Source: Actinophytocola oryzae (GTDB lineage: Bacteria; Actinomycetota; Actinomycetes; Mycobacteriales; Pseudonocardiaceae). From it: a DNA stretch of 64,000 nucleotides. The stretch covers positions 496,001 through 560,000 of the forward strand of contig NZ_SOCP01000003.1 in NCBI RefSeq assembly GCF_004364325.1. Reading direction: 5' to 3'. Under the pieces are notes generated by a model that was not told the DNA's origin, searched no databases, and saw only the letters and a list, made by a program, of their open reading frames with translations. The position numbers and the translations under genes are program-made. Each line of letters starts with the position of its first letter. The stretch's first letter is position 1. This document shows, in pieces, positions 49,448 to 58,212 of the stretch.

Positions 49448-51268
49448 GTGTCCGCGCGTCAGGACTGGGAACGACGGATCGGCCTGCCCAGCGACCGCCC
49501 GCTGACCGGGGCCACCGCGCTGCCACCGCCCGACGGCCTGACCGCGACACCGGGCACCGCGCACGTGCACCTCGACTGGCAGCCCGTCGACGGCGCGCTC
49601 GGCTACCTGGTCCACCGCGCGACCGAGGCGGACGGCCTGTTCGAGCCGCTCGACCACCTCGGCGGCGACGTGCTCGCGGTCCCCCACCCGCCCTACGCCG
49701 ACACCCTCGTCGAGCCGGGCGCGACCTACCACTACAAGGTCGCCACCTGGACCGACGGCGGCGCGGGCGAGCTGTCGGCCCCGGTGCACGCGGGCCAGGA
49801 CCCGGACGGCAGCCGCGCGGTCACCGTGACGGTGGGTGCCGACGCGGAACCCTCTGCCCTGCCGGACGTCTGGCGGCGGATGATCGGCGCCGAGCACCTC
49901 TCCCTGCTCGTCTGGGACGGGCCCGGCCCCGGCGGCTCCGACGTGGCCGCCGAGTACGCCGAGGCCCTCGCGATCATGCGGGACGAGATCGGCGTGCGGA
50001 CCGTCCGCGCGCATGGCACGTTCCTGCCGGAAACGGTTTCCGTCCGGCCCGACGGCTCCTTCGACTTCGCGGGCCTCGACGAGGTGTACGACCGGTTCCT
50101 CGCCACCGGTCTGAAGCCGGTCGTCGAGCTGTCGTTCATCCCGGCCGAGCTGGCCGAGGACCCCGACTACACGGTCTTCGAGTACCACGCGCGGGTGTCG
50201 GTGCCCCGCGAGTGGGACCGGTGGGGCGACCTCGTGCGGGAGCTGACCGTTCACCTGAGGAACCGCTACGGCGCCGACGAGGTCGCGACGTGGGAGTTCG
50301 AGGTGTGGAACGAGGCCAACCTCGCGGTGTTCTGGAGCGGCACGCAGGAGGACTACCACCGGCTGTACGAGATCGCGGCCAGGGAGATCAAGGCGGTCGA
50401 CCCGCGCATCCGGGTGGGCGGCCCCGCGTCGGCCGCGGCCGGGTGGGTCGGTGACCTGCTCGCACACTGCCGCGCGCACGACGTGCCGGTCGACTTCGTG
50501 TCCACGCACACCTACGGGAACGCGCCGCTGGACCTGCGCCCGCTGACCAGTTCCTTCGCCGCGCTCACCGGACGGCCAGAACCCGAGATCCTGTGGACCG
50601 AGTGGGGTGTCACGCCGACGCACTTCAACCCGGTCAGCGACGCGGTGTTCTCCGCGCCGTTCGTGTTGCGGGGCATGAAGAGCGCGCTCGCGTCGACGGA
50701 CTGCCTCGCGTACTGGGTGTGCTCCGACCAGTTCGAGGAGCTCGGCTGGCCGCCCAGGTTGCTGCACGGCGGTTTCGGCCTGCTGACGGTGGGGAACCTG
50801 CGAAAACCGCGGTTCTGGGCCCTGTACCTGCTGTCCCGGCTCGCAGGCGGCCGGGTGCCCGCGACGTGTACGGGAGACGGCGGCGGCTCGCTCGTCGAGG
50901 CACTGGCCACCCGCATCGAGGACACCGTGGACGTGTTGGTGTGGAACGGAACCCTCGACCAGTCCAAGGTGGATGGCGCACCGGGGCTCGACCGTGACGT
51001 CACGGTCGAGGTCACCGGTCTGGCGCCCGGCACGTACACGGTGGCGTCCGCGCGAGTGGACGAGCACCACGCCAACATCGCGCGCTCGTGGGCGGCGCTC
51101 GGTGGCGGCGACTGGCCGGACGACGAGCAGTGGATCACGTTGCGGGCCACCGACACGCTGCCGATCGAGTACCTTGCTGAGGTGGTGGTCGGCGACGACG
51201 GGGTCGCGCGGACCGCCGTCGAGCTGCCCATGCCCGGGATCCGGTCGCTACGGCTGACCCGGAGCTGA
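49448..51268 (+). CDS. GH39 family glycosidase (beta-xylosidase-like) with FnIII domain
   Basis: A 606-residue glycoside hydrolase. Residues ~35-125 form a fibronectin type III-like domain (HVHLDWQPVDGALGYLVHRA). The (beta/alpha)8 catalytic domain has acid/base Glu289 in FEVWNEAN and nucleophile Glu385 in ILWTEWG, as in GH39 xylosidases and iduronidases. A C-terminal beta domain follows. No signal peptide is visible, so it acts on imported oligosaccharides. GTG 49448 follows a GAGGGGGG site. It is co-transcribed with a GH13 enzyme and under LacI control. Confidence 0.86.
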   Translation: MSARQDWERRIGLPSDRPLTGATALPPPDGLTATPGTAHVHLDWQPVDGALGYLVHRATEADGLFEPLDHLGGDVLAVPHPPYADTLVEPGATYHYKVATWTDGGAGELSAPVHAGQDPDGSRAVTVTVGADAEPSALPDVWRRMIGAEHLSLLVWDGPGPGGSDVAAEYAEALAIMRDEIGVRTVRAHGTFLPETVSVRPDGSFDFAGLDEVYDRFLATGLKPVVELSFIPAELAEDPDYTVFEYHARVSVPREWDRWGDLVRELTVHLRNRYGADEVATWEFEVWNEANLAVFWSGTQEDYHRLYEIAAREIKAVDPRIRVGGPASAAAGWVGDLLAHCRAHDVPVDFVSTHTYGNAPLDLRPLTSSFAALTGRPEPEILWTEWGVTPTHFNPVSDAVFSAPFVLRGMKSALASTDCLAYWVCSDQFEELGWPPRLLHGGFGLLTVGNLRKPRFWALYLLSRLAGGRVPATCTGDGGGSLVEALATRIEDTVDVLVWNGTLDQSKVDGAPGLDRDVTVEVTGLAPGTYTVASARVDEHHANIARSWAALGGGDWPDDEQWITLRATDTLPIEYLAEVVVGDDGVARTAVELPMPGIRSLRLTRS

Positions 51269-51288
51269 CCGACGCGAGGGAGTTGTCC

Positions 51289-52824
51289 ATGGCCGTGCCA
51301 TCCTGGCTCGCCGATGCCGTGCTCTACCAGATCTACCCGCAGAGCTTCGCGGACAGCAACGGCGACGGCATCGGCGACCTGAACGGCATCGAGTCCAAAC
51401 TGGACTATCTCGCGTGGTTGGGCGTGAACACGGTGTGGCTCAACCCGTGCTTCGCCTCACCCATGCGCGACGCGGGCTACGACGTGAGCGACTACTACGC
51501 GATCGACCCGCGCTACGGCAGTCGCGACGACCTGGCCAAGCTCGTGGACTCCGCGTCCCGCAGGGGAATCCGCGTACTGCTCGACCTGGTGGCAGGCCAC
51601 ACGTCCGATCAGCACGAGTGGTTCGTCCGTTCGGCCGACGACGTGAACGACCACCGTTACATCTGGGCGGACCGCCAGGGACCGGGTTTCCAGCCGTCAC
51701 CGGGTACCCGCCCCGGGTTCTACCTGCCGAACTTCTTCCCCGTGCAGCCCGCGCTGAACTTCGGCTACGGCAGGACGAACCCCGCGGAGCCGTGGCGTCA
51801 GCCCGTCGACGCGCCGGGTCCGCGGGAGAACCGCCAGGCGCTGCGGGACATCATGGACTACTGGCTGCGCACCGGGGTCGCGGGTTTCCGCGTGGACATG
51901 GCGTCGTCGCTGGTGAAGGACGACCCCGGCAAGAAGGAGACCGCCGCGCTGTGGCGGGAGCTGCGCGGGTGGCTCGACCACTCGCACCCGAACGCCGCCC
52001 TGTTCAGCGAGTGGGCGCAGCCGCAGGTCTCGGTGCCCGCGGGGTTCCACGCGGACTTCTTCCTGCACTTCGGCAGCAGCCAGGCCTTCCGCTCGCTGTT
52101 CCACAACGGCGCGGTGTACGACCACTCGTACCGTCCGAGACCGTGCTACTTCGACGGTTCCGGCGCGGGCACGGTGTCGGACTTCCTCGCGGAGTGGGCG
52201 ACCGCGACCAGCGTCATCAGGGAGGACGGGCACATCATCCTGCCCACGGCCAACCACGACTTCCCGCGCCTGGTGGCCGGTTCCCGCACCGCAGAGCAGG
52301 CCCGTGCCGCGCTGGTGTTCATCCTGACGTGGCAGACCCTGCCCGCGATCTACTACGGCGACGAGATCGGCATGCAGTACCAGCCGGGGCTGCCGGACTT
52401 CGAGGGCAGCGTGCTGGGCCTGTCGTGGGCGGGTTACAACCGCGCGGGCTCCCGGACGCCCATGCAGTGGGACCGCAACGACCCCGAGGTGACCTACCTG
52501 CCGCCACACCCGTCGCCGACCCGGCCGAACGTCGCGGACCAGCGGGCGGACGCGTCGTCGACGCTCAACCTCGTGCGCGAGCTGATCGCGTTACGCAGGT
52601 CGAACCCGGAGCTGGGTTCGTCGGGAAGCGTTCAGGTGGTGAACCCCGGCTACCCGTTCGTCTACCGCCGGGGCGGGAAGTTCACCGTGGCGGTGAACCC
52701 CGCGTTCGAGCCCGCCGTGACGGACATTCCGATCACCGGCACCCAGATCCTGGGCGCGGGCGTGTCGGTGCACGACGGCGTCCTGCACATGACCGGCTCG
52801 AGCTACGCGATCTTCGCCGACTGA
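51289..52824 (+). CDS. GH13 alpha-glucosidase/oligosaccharide hydrolase
   Basis: A 511-residue GH13 enzyme with conserved regions DSNGDGIGDLNGI, GFRVDMASS (nucleophile Asp203), LFSEWAQP (acid/base Glu241) and TANHDFPR (Asp324). Sequence style matches intracellular alpha-glucosidases or trehalose-like hydrolases of actinomycetes. ATG 51289 has GAGGGAG upstream; TTG 51283 is an alternative. It follows GH39 after 20 bases, so the pair degrades a mixed or glucosylated oligosaccharide in the cytoplasm. A repeat-type hairpin lies after the stop. Confidence 0.87.
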   Translation: MAVPSWLADAVLYQIYPQSFADSNGDGIGDLNGIESKLDYLAWLGVNTVWLNPCFASPMRDAGYDVSDYYAIDPRYGSRDDLAKLVDSASRRGIRVLLDLVAGHTSDQHEWFVRSADDVNDHRYIWADRQGPGFQPSPGTRPGFYLPNFFPVQPALNFGYGRTNPAEPWRQPVDAPGPRENRQALRDIMDYWLRTGVAGFRVDMASSLVKDDPGKKETAALWRELRGWLDHSHPNAALFSEWAQPQVSVPAGFHADFFLHFGSSQAFRSLFHNGAVYDHSYRPRPCYFDGSGAGTVSDFLAEWATATSVIREDGHIILPTANHDFPRLVAGSRTAEQARAALVFILTWQTLPAIYYGDEIGMQYQPGLPDFEGSVLGLSWAGYNRAGSRTPMQWDRNDPEVTYLPPHPSPTRPNVADQRADASSTLNLVRELIALRRSNPELGSSGSVQVVNPGYPFVYRRGGKFTVAVNPAFEPAVTDIPITGTQILGAGVSVHDGVLHMTGSSYAIFAD

Positions 52825-52838
52825 CCGCGCCACCCAGT

Positions 52839-52891
52839 GCACTGAAGGACGCCTTCCTAACGCTGGGCGTTACGAAGGACGCCTTCAGTGC
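52839..52891. repeat. Palindromic intergenic repeat (GAAGG-ACG-CCTTC family)
   Basis: GCACTGAAGGACGCCTTC (52839-52856) and GAAGGACGCCTTCAGTGC (52874-52891) flank a TAACGCTGGGCGTTAC linker. They form an extended inverted repeat between convergent genes. It is the same element family as at 20396-20538 and could serve as a terminator. Confidence 0.85.
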
Positions 52892-52908
52892 GTCGGCTGG
52901 GCGCGGTT

Positions 52909-54618
52909 CTAGTGGGACTCACGGGTCGGGGGCGTGGTCGTGGCGCCGCGCAGGAAGTCCAGGTCCGCGCCCTCGTCGGCCTGCAGGACGTGGTCGACGT
53001 ACATGCGCTGCCAACCGCGTGCCGGGGTGGCGAAGGCGTCGGCCGCGGCCTGCGCGACCGGTCGGGCGTCGAGGTCCGGCACCTCCACCTCCAGGCGCCT
53101 GTTCGGCACGTCCAGGAGGATCGGGTCGCCGGTGCGCACCTTCGCCAGCGGGCCGCCCGCGGCCGCCTCCGGGGCCGCGTGCAGTACGACCGTGCCGTAC
53201 GCGGTGCCGGACATCCGCGCGTCGCTGATGCGGACCATGTCACGCACGCCCCTGGCCAGTAGCTTCGCCGGCAGCGGGAAGTTGCCGACCTCCGGCATGC
53301 CCGGGTAGCCCTTCGGGCCGCAGCCACGCAGCACGAGCACGGAGTCCTCGTCGACGTCGACCGTGTCGACGGTCGCGTTGAAGTGCTCGATCGAGTCGAA
53401 GACGACCGCGCGGCCCCGGTGGGTCAGCAGGCCCGGCGTGGCCGCCGCCGGCTTGATGACCGCGCCGGACGGGGCCAGGTTGCCGTGCAGCACGGCGATG
53501 CCTGCCGACTCCTGCAGCGGTGTCGCGCGGGGGTGGATGACCGTCTCGTCGTGGATGCGGGCGTCGGACAGGTACGACGTCAGCGGCCTGCCCGTGACCG
53601 TGATCGGGTCGGGGGACAGCAGGTCCTCGACCTCGCGCAGCACCGCGAGCAGGCCGCCTGCCCGGTGGAGGTCGTCCATCAGGTGCTTCCCGGCGGGCTG
53701 GAGGTCGACGAGCAGCGGGACGCCGGAGCCGGTGCGGTCGAAGTCGTCGAGGGTCAGGTCCACGCCGAGACGCCCCGCGATGGCCAGCAGGTGGACGACG
53801 GCGTTGGTCGAGCCGCCGATCGCGGCGAGGGCGACGATCGCGTTCAGGAACGACGCCCGCCGCAGGACCGTGCTCGGACGGCGGTCCTCGGTCACCATCG
53901 ACACCGAGAGGCGGCCCGACTGGTGTGCCAGCTCCAGCAGGCCGCTGTCCGGCGCGGGGGTGCCCGCGAGGCCCGGGATCGTCATGCCGAGCGCCTCGGT
54001 CACGCACGCCATCGTGGAGGCCGTGCCCATCGTGTTGCAGTGGCCCCTGCTGCGGATCATGGACGACTCCGAGCGCATGAAGTCCTCGCGCGAGAGCGTG
54101 CCGGCACGGACCTCCTCCGACAGGCGCCACACGTCCGTGCCGCAGCCGAGCGGGGTGCCCCTGAAGTGGCCGGTGAGCATCGGGCCGCCCGGCACGACGA
54201 GCGCGGGCAGGTCGACCGAGCAGGCGGCCATCAGCAGGGCCGGGATCGTCTTGTCGCAGCCGCCGAGCAGCACCACGCCGTCGATCGGGTTGGCGCGGAG
54301 CATCTCCTCGGTCGCCATGGCCGCGAGGTTGCGGAACAGCATGGCGGTCGGCCGCAGCAGCGTCTCGCCCAGCGACACGACCGGCAGGTGCAACGGAACG
54401 CCACCGGCCGCCCACACTCCGTCGGCGACCGAGCGGGAGACCTCGGTCAGGTGGGCGTTGCAGGGCGTGAGGTCCGAGGCGGTGTTGGCGATCGCGATGT
54501 GCGGGCGACCGTCAAATGCGTCGCGCGGCAGACCCCTGCGCATCCACGCGCGGTGGATGTAGGCGTTCCGGCCGTCTCCGGCGTACCACTGCTGGCTGCG
54601 GCGCTGCGACTCAGACAT
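52909..54618 (-). CDS. IlvD/Edd family dehydratase (sugar-acid dehydratase-like)
   Basis: A 569-residue Fe-S dehydratase. Conserved cysteines are TPCNAHL, GGCDKTIPALLM and GHCNTMGTASTM, the IlvD/Edd signature; SDARMSGTAYGTVVLH is near the C-terminus. Length and sequence lie closer to L-arabinonate/pentonate dehydratases than to dihydroxy-acid dehydratase, but the substrate is a guess; the neighbouring sugar hydrolases support a sugar acid. ATG 54618 is chosen because MSESQRRSQQWYAGDGRNAY is the family start; a longer frame exists. Confidence 0.87.
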   Translation of the reverse strand: MSESQRRSQQWYAGDGRNAYIHRAWMRRGLPRDAFDGRPHIAIANTASDLTPCNAHLTEVSRSVADGVWAAGGVPLHLPVVSLGETLLRPTAMLFRNLAAMATEEMLRANPIDGVVLLGGCDKTIPALLMAACSVDLPALVVPGGPMLTGHFRGTPLGCGTDVWRLSEEVRAGTLSREDFMRSESSMIRSRGHCNTMGTASTMACVTEALGMTIPGLAGTPAPDSGLLELAHQSGRLSVSMVTEDRRPSTVLRRASFLNAIVALAAIGGSTNAVVHLLAIAGRLGVDLTLDDFDRTGSGVPLLVDLQPAGKHLMDDLHRAGGLLAVLREVEDLLSPDPITVTGRPLTSYLSDARIHDETVIHPRATPLQESAGIAVLHGNLAPSGAVIKPAAATPGLLTHRGRAVVFDSIEHFNATVDTVDVDEDSVLVLRGCGPKGYPGMPEVGNFPLPAKLLARGVRDMVRISDARMSGTAYGTVVLHAAPEAAAGGPLAKVRTGDPILLDVPNRRLEVEVPDLDARPVAQAAADAFATPARGWQRMYVDHVLQADEGADLDFLRGATTTPPTRESH

Positions 54619-54812
54619 GATCGAACGGTACCGCCGGACGTCACCCTTTCGGGAGGTTCGCGTATCTGGCTGGACTTGCGACTCCTCTTGTTGGTAACAA
54701 TCAGTTAGGCAGTTCGATGAAACCAACAGGGGTCCTTCGAACATCCAACGAATTGTCAGCAGTGAGTGATAGACATACTCCACACAGGCACACAACCAAA
54801 CCGGGGAACATC

Positions 54813-55076
54813 ATGTCCGCGCTAGCAGAAGGTCTGAACCACAGAGCCCTGTCCATGCTGAGAGCAGTCGTCGCGGGCCGCGCGCAGATGCGCTGCTCCA
54901 GCGAGCCGGACCTGTTCATAGACGGCGTGCCGTGCTGTGACCAGTACCTTGCTCACACACTCGCCCACGAGGGCTTCATCGAGCCGGCGCACCAGGGGGC
55001 CGTCGGCAAGCTGGTGCCCGCCGCACTCACCGACGCGGGTCTCGCCGCGCTGGCCCCGGCACCCGCCGCGGCCTGA
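54813..55076 (+). CDS. Small actinomycete protein of unknown function
   Basis: An 87-residue protein (MSALAEGLNHRALSMLRAVV opening) with a CSSEPDLFIDGVPCCDQYL centre holding three cysteines, and a TDAGLAALAP tail. It resembles small winged-helix-like actinomycete proteins of unknown role. GGGGAAC precedes the ATG. It is isolated between the dehydratase (divergent) and a gene-poor stretch. Confidence 0.72.
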   Translation: MSALAEGLNHRALSMLRAVVAGRAQMRCSSEPDLFIDGVPCCDQYLAHTLAHEGFIEPAHQGAVGKLVPAALTDAGLAALAPAPAAA

Positions 55077-55494
55077 TCTGACTGGGCCGATTGCCTGATC
55101 ATCTGGGAAAACGGCAATAACTCCCGCGGTAATCGGACGGACACGCATCGCAGACCTCTTTAGCGACGTTAATCAACCGACAATTGCCACCGAGAGTTAC
55201 GGCAATTCTCGCCGCTGGGTAACCCGTCGCTCACTACCGGCAAACGCCGAGGACCGCGCCGAACCCCGGGAGCCGCCGACCGATCGGGTCGGCCACCGGA
55301 CACCGCGCACACGGACCGGGCGGGCCCGCGCCACGACCGCGCGCCTGTTCGTCGAGGCGGCGGAGGAGGGGGCAGCAGACCTTCGCCGCCGACCTCGGCG
55401 CACCTCCACCGACCATCGCGACACGCCCGAAGGCGGCATCCACGAAAGTGTGAGCCGGCTGGACCCTTCTGGGGGAGGGGCCCAGCCGCCCGTG
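55077..55494. other. Gene-poor stretch
   Basis: About 420 bases without a supportable gene. Open frames give Arg-rich, non-homologous text. A weak hairpin (CGGCTGG ... CCAGCCG, ~55455-55490) lies just beyond the end of the EF-Tu fragment. The first ~120 bases are AT-richer than average and may carry the terminator of the small protein gene. Confidence 0.45.
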
Positions 55495-55817
55495 TCAGTC
55501 GAGCAGGTCCTGGACCGTGCCCGCACCCACCGGGCGGTTGCCCTCGCGGATGGTGAAGCCCTGCCGGCGGTCATGGCGATCGGCTTGCCCGGGTCGATCA
55601 CCATCTCGACCGAGTCGCCGGGGTGGGCGAACTCCGTGTCGCGAAGGACCACCGTGCCGACCACGTCCGTCGTGCGGAAGTAGCACTGCGGCTGGTACCG
55701 GCTCGCGAAGCCCGTCGACCTGACGCCCTCCGCCGTCGAGAGCAGGTCGACCTCGACGAACCGGCTGTGCGGCGCCACCGAGCCCGGCGCGCACAGGACC
55801 TGCCAGACGATCGCCCC
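55495..55817 (-). pseudogene. Elongation factor Tu domain-3 fragment
   Basis: Minus-strand frames read VLCAPGSVAPHSRFVEVDLL, YQPQCYFRTTDVVGTVVL and PGDSVEMVIDPGKPIAM, then after a frameshift near 55570 GFTIREGNRPVGAGTVQDLL to TGA at 55495-55497. These match EF-Tu domain 3 (KPGT-PH-F, RPQFYFRTTDVTG, PGDN, FAIREGGRTVGAGRV). The GTPase domain and domain 2 are absent, and the upstream end abuts the stop of the GGDEF-EAL gene. Substitutions in near-invariant sites show it is a decaying, probably non-functional copy of a tuf-like gene. Confidence 0.75.
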
Positions 55818-55827
55818 TCACGCGGTT

Positions 55828-57891
55828 TCAGCCCAGCGCGCTCGCCGGGCCGGGTGCGCCGGTGAAGCCACCGAGCACGGTGTCGGCGCCGACCGTGCGC
55901 CACCACTCGAACTGATCCTCGGTCTCGATGTCGCCGACGACCACCGGGGTGCCGGTGCCCCGGACGAGCGGCACCATGTCCCTGATCGCGCGGGTGAACA
56001 ACGCGTCGTCGTTCGCCCGGTTCGCGATGCGGGTCACCACCCGCGTCGACATCTTCACGGCGTGGATCGGCAGGTCCTCGAGGCACGCGAGATCACCGCT
56101 CGTCGTGCCGAACTCGTAGAGCACGACCGACAAACCCAGGTCCACCAACACGTCCAGGTTGTCCTCGGCGAGGCCGTCGTTCATGCACAGCGCCTGCACC
56201 GGCATCCCGAGCCGCAGCTCACCGGGTGACATACCCGCGTCCGACAGCACCGCCTGCACAGTGGACACCAGGTCCGGGTCGCCTGCCAGCTCCTTGGTCA
56301 GCTCCACGTAGAGCACCGGCCGACCGGGCAAGGCCTTCACGTCCTCGCACGCGCGGCCGAGCATCCAGCGACCGATCGGCAGCGACAGACCGGTCTCCCG
56401 CAGGGCCTGCAGGCAGCGTTCGTGGTCCAGCGTCCCGTCGGGGTGGTCCCATCGCAACAGTGCCTGCACCGCGCGGACCTTGCGGTCCGACACGGACACC
56501 AGGGGCTGGTACTCCAGCCCGATCTCGCCGCTCTCCCACGCGCCCGGCATGGTGCTGGCGAGGTTGAAGCGCTCGCGGTCGACGGCGTTCTGCTGCTCGT
56601 CGACCATGTCCCACTGTCTTCGCCCGCCCGACTTCAACCGCCGCAGCGTGATGTCCGTGGCACGTAACAGCTCCGCGGGCGTCGAGTCCGGCTTCGGGTC
56701 GTGCAGCACGGCGATCGTGGCGGTCGCGGCGACGCCGTGGTCGCCGACGAACACCGGCTCGGCCAGCTCCTCGTTGATGCGCATGGCCATCGTCGCGCAC
56801 GTCGGCGTGGTCGACCGGTGCTCGACCAGCACGCCGAACTCGTCGCCGTCGAACCGCGCGACGGTCGCCTTCTCGTCGGCGAACATGTCGAGCAGGCGTC
56901 CCGCGACCGTCTGCAGCAGACGGTCGCCGACGTGACGGCCGAGGCCGTCGTTCACCGCGTGGAAGCCGTCGAGGTCGATGTGCAGGACCGTGATCTCCTC
57001 GGCGGCGTTCTTGCCGGACAGCGCCTCCTCCAGCCTGCCCTCGAACCGCTGCCGGTTCGGCAGTCCGGTGAGCGCGTCGTGGACGGACTGGAACTGCAGC
57101 CTGCTCTCGAGGTAGTGCCGCTCCGAGACGTCCTCGACGCTCGTCGCGTAGAAGCGCGGCGTGCCGTCGCTGTCCCGCAGCACCGACGCGGACAGGTACA
57201 CGAGCGCGTCGTCGCCGTCGCTCTTGCGGAGGCTGCGCCGCTCGCGGAACGGCAGCGACCCCTCCTCGTGCAGCACCTGGTACCGCAGGCTCAGGTAGTC
57301 CACGTCGTCCGGGCGGAAGAGCTCGTCGAGCCGGGTGGCGGCGAGCTTGCCGCCCTGGTGCTCCAGGATGTCCGCGAGCGCACGGTTGGCGCGGATGATC
57401 CCGAAGTCGAGGTCGGTGATCACCATGCCGACGCTGGAGATCGAGAAGACCTCCTCGAACTTCGCCTCACTGTCCCGCAGCGCCGTCTCGGCGTTCTCAC
57501 GGGCCCGGATCAGGGCGCGGGTCAGCGTCTCCTGCTCCTCGGACTGACGCTGGCGCATCGACTCGGCGAAACCCTTGGCCAGCGCGCTGAACACCATGAC
57601 CAGACGGCCGGGCAGCCCGACGAGGTCTGCGACCCCGGACAGCTTCGGCATCTGCGCACCCAGTACCTTGATCGACGAATCCACACAGTCGGGACTGCTC
57701 AAACCCAAGTCCACCAACTGATCCGCGACAGCCATGACCGCGGCGTCATCGAACGGCTCTCCGCGTACGGCGTCGACGATTCTGCCGAGTGCGTCGTTCA
57801 GGCCGCCCTCGACGTCCTCGCGTGGCCGCGCGATGTAGATGACCTGCTCGAGCGCCCCCGCCCACTCGCGCGCGAGTTCAGGTCGATCCAC
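55828..57891 (-). CDS. PAS-GGDEF-EAL protein with degenerate active sites
   Basis: A 687-residue cytoplasmic signalling protein: an N-terminal helical region, a PAS domain (~145-265), GGDEF (~275-430) and EAL (~440-680). GGDEF reads DGDEF (ARFDGDEFGVL) and no RxxD inhibitory site precedes it. In EAL nearly every catalytic motif is altered: EAL is QAL (VQALLRW), DDFGTG is YEFGTT, the AEGVE-type strand is VGDIE, and QGY is GGF. It is thus unlikely to hydrolyse cyclic-di-GMP and may bind it or act through protein contact. GTG 57891 has AAGG upstream. Confidence 0.88.
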   Translation of the reverse strand: MDRPELAREWAGALEQVIYIARPREDVEGGLNDALGRIVDAVRGEPFDDAAVMAVADQLVDLGLSSPDCVDSSIKVLGAQMPKLSGVADLVGLPGRLVMVFSALAKGFAESMRQRQSEEQETLTRALIRARENAETALRDSEAKFEEVFSISSVGMVITDLDFGIIRANRALADILEHQGGKLAATRLDELFRPDDVDYLSLRYQVLHEEGSLPFRERRSLRKSDGDDALVYLSASVLRDSDGTPRFYATSVEDVSERHYLESRLQFQSVHDALTGLPNRQRFEGRLEEALSGKNAAEEITVLHIDLDGFHAVNDGLGRHVGDRLLQTVAGRLLDMFADEKATVARFDGDEFGVLVEHRSTTPTCATMAMRINEELAEPVFVGDHGVAATATIAVLHDPKPDSTPAELLRATDITLRRLKSGGRRQWDMVDEQQNAVDRERFNLASTMPGAWESGEIGLEYQPLVSVSDRKVRAVQALLRWDHPDGTLDHERCLQALRETGLSLPIGRWMLGRACEDVKALPGRPVLYVELTKELAGDPDLVSTVQAVLSDAGMSPGELRLGMPVQALCMNDGLAEDNLDVLVDLGLSVVLYEFGTTSGDLACLEDLPIHAVKMSTRVVTRIANRANDDALFTRAIRDMVPLVRGTGTPVVVGDIETEDQFEWWRTVGADTVLGGFTGAPGPASALG

Positions 57892-58212
57892 CGGAGCCTT
57901 CCGATGGCCAGGTCATTGGTTTGTCCTTCTCCGGTCAGCGGGTTGTGACATTACCAGTGAATGCGCAACCCCTCTGCACCCAAACGGGGACCAGTCACCG
58001 ATGTTGTGAACACTTTACGTGTAACGATGTAGGCCATTCAGGTGAACTACCGTCGGTAACGACCAATCCGTTCGGGTACCCCGCGCACGGAACGCAACCG
58101 CGCTTCGGGACCACCGGAAGGCGGTCAGTACATTACTAACTACCAGCCGCACGCCCGCCGAACCACCACTGATTCCACCACGCCACGACAGGTTTCTGTG
58201 GAGAACTTGTTC
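57892..58212. other. Intergenic region without a gene
   Basis: About 320 bases, AT-richer than its surroundings, upstream of the GGDEF-EAL gene (minus strand) and downstream of the xanthine dehydrogenase gene. GTTACACgtaaaGTGTTCAC near 58005-58026 on the minus strand is an imperfect dyad that may belong to the GGDEF-EAL promoter. I see no ORF or RNA gene. Confidence 0.5.
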
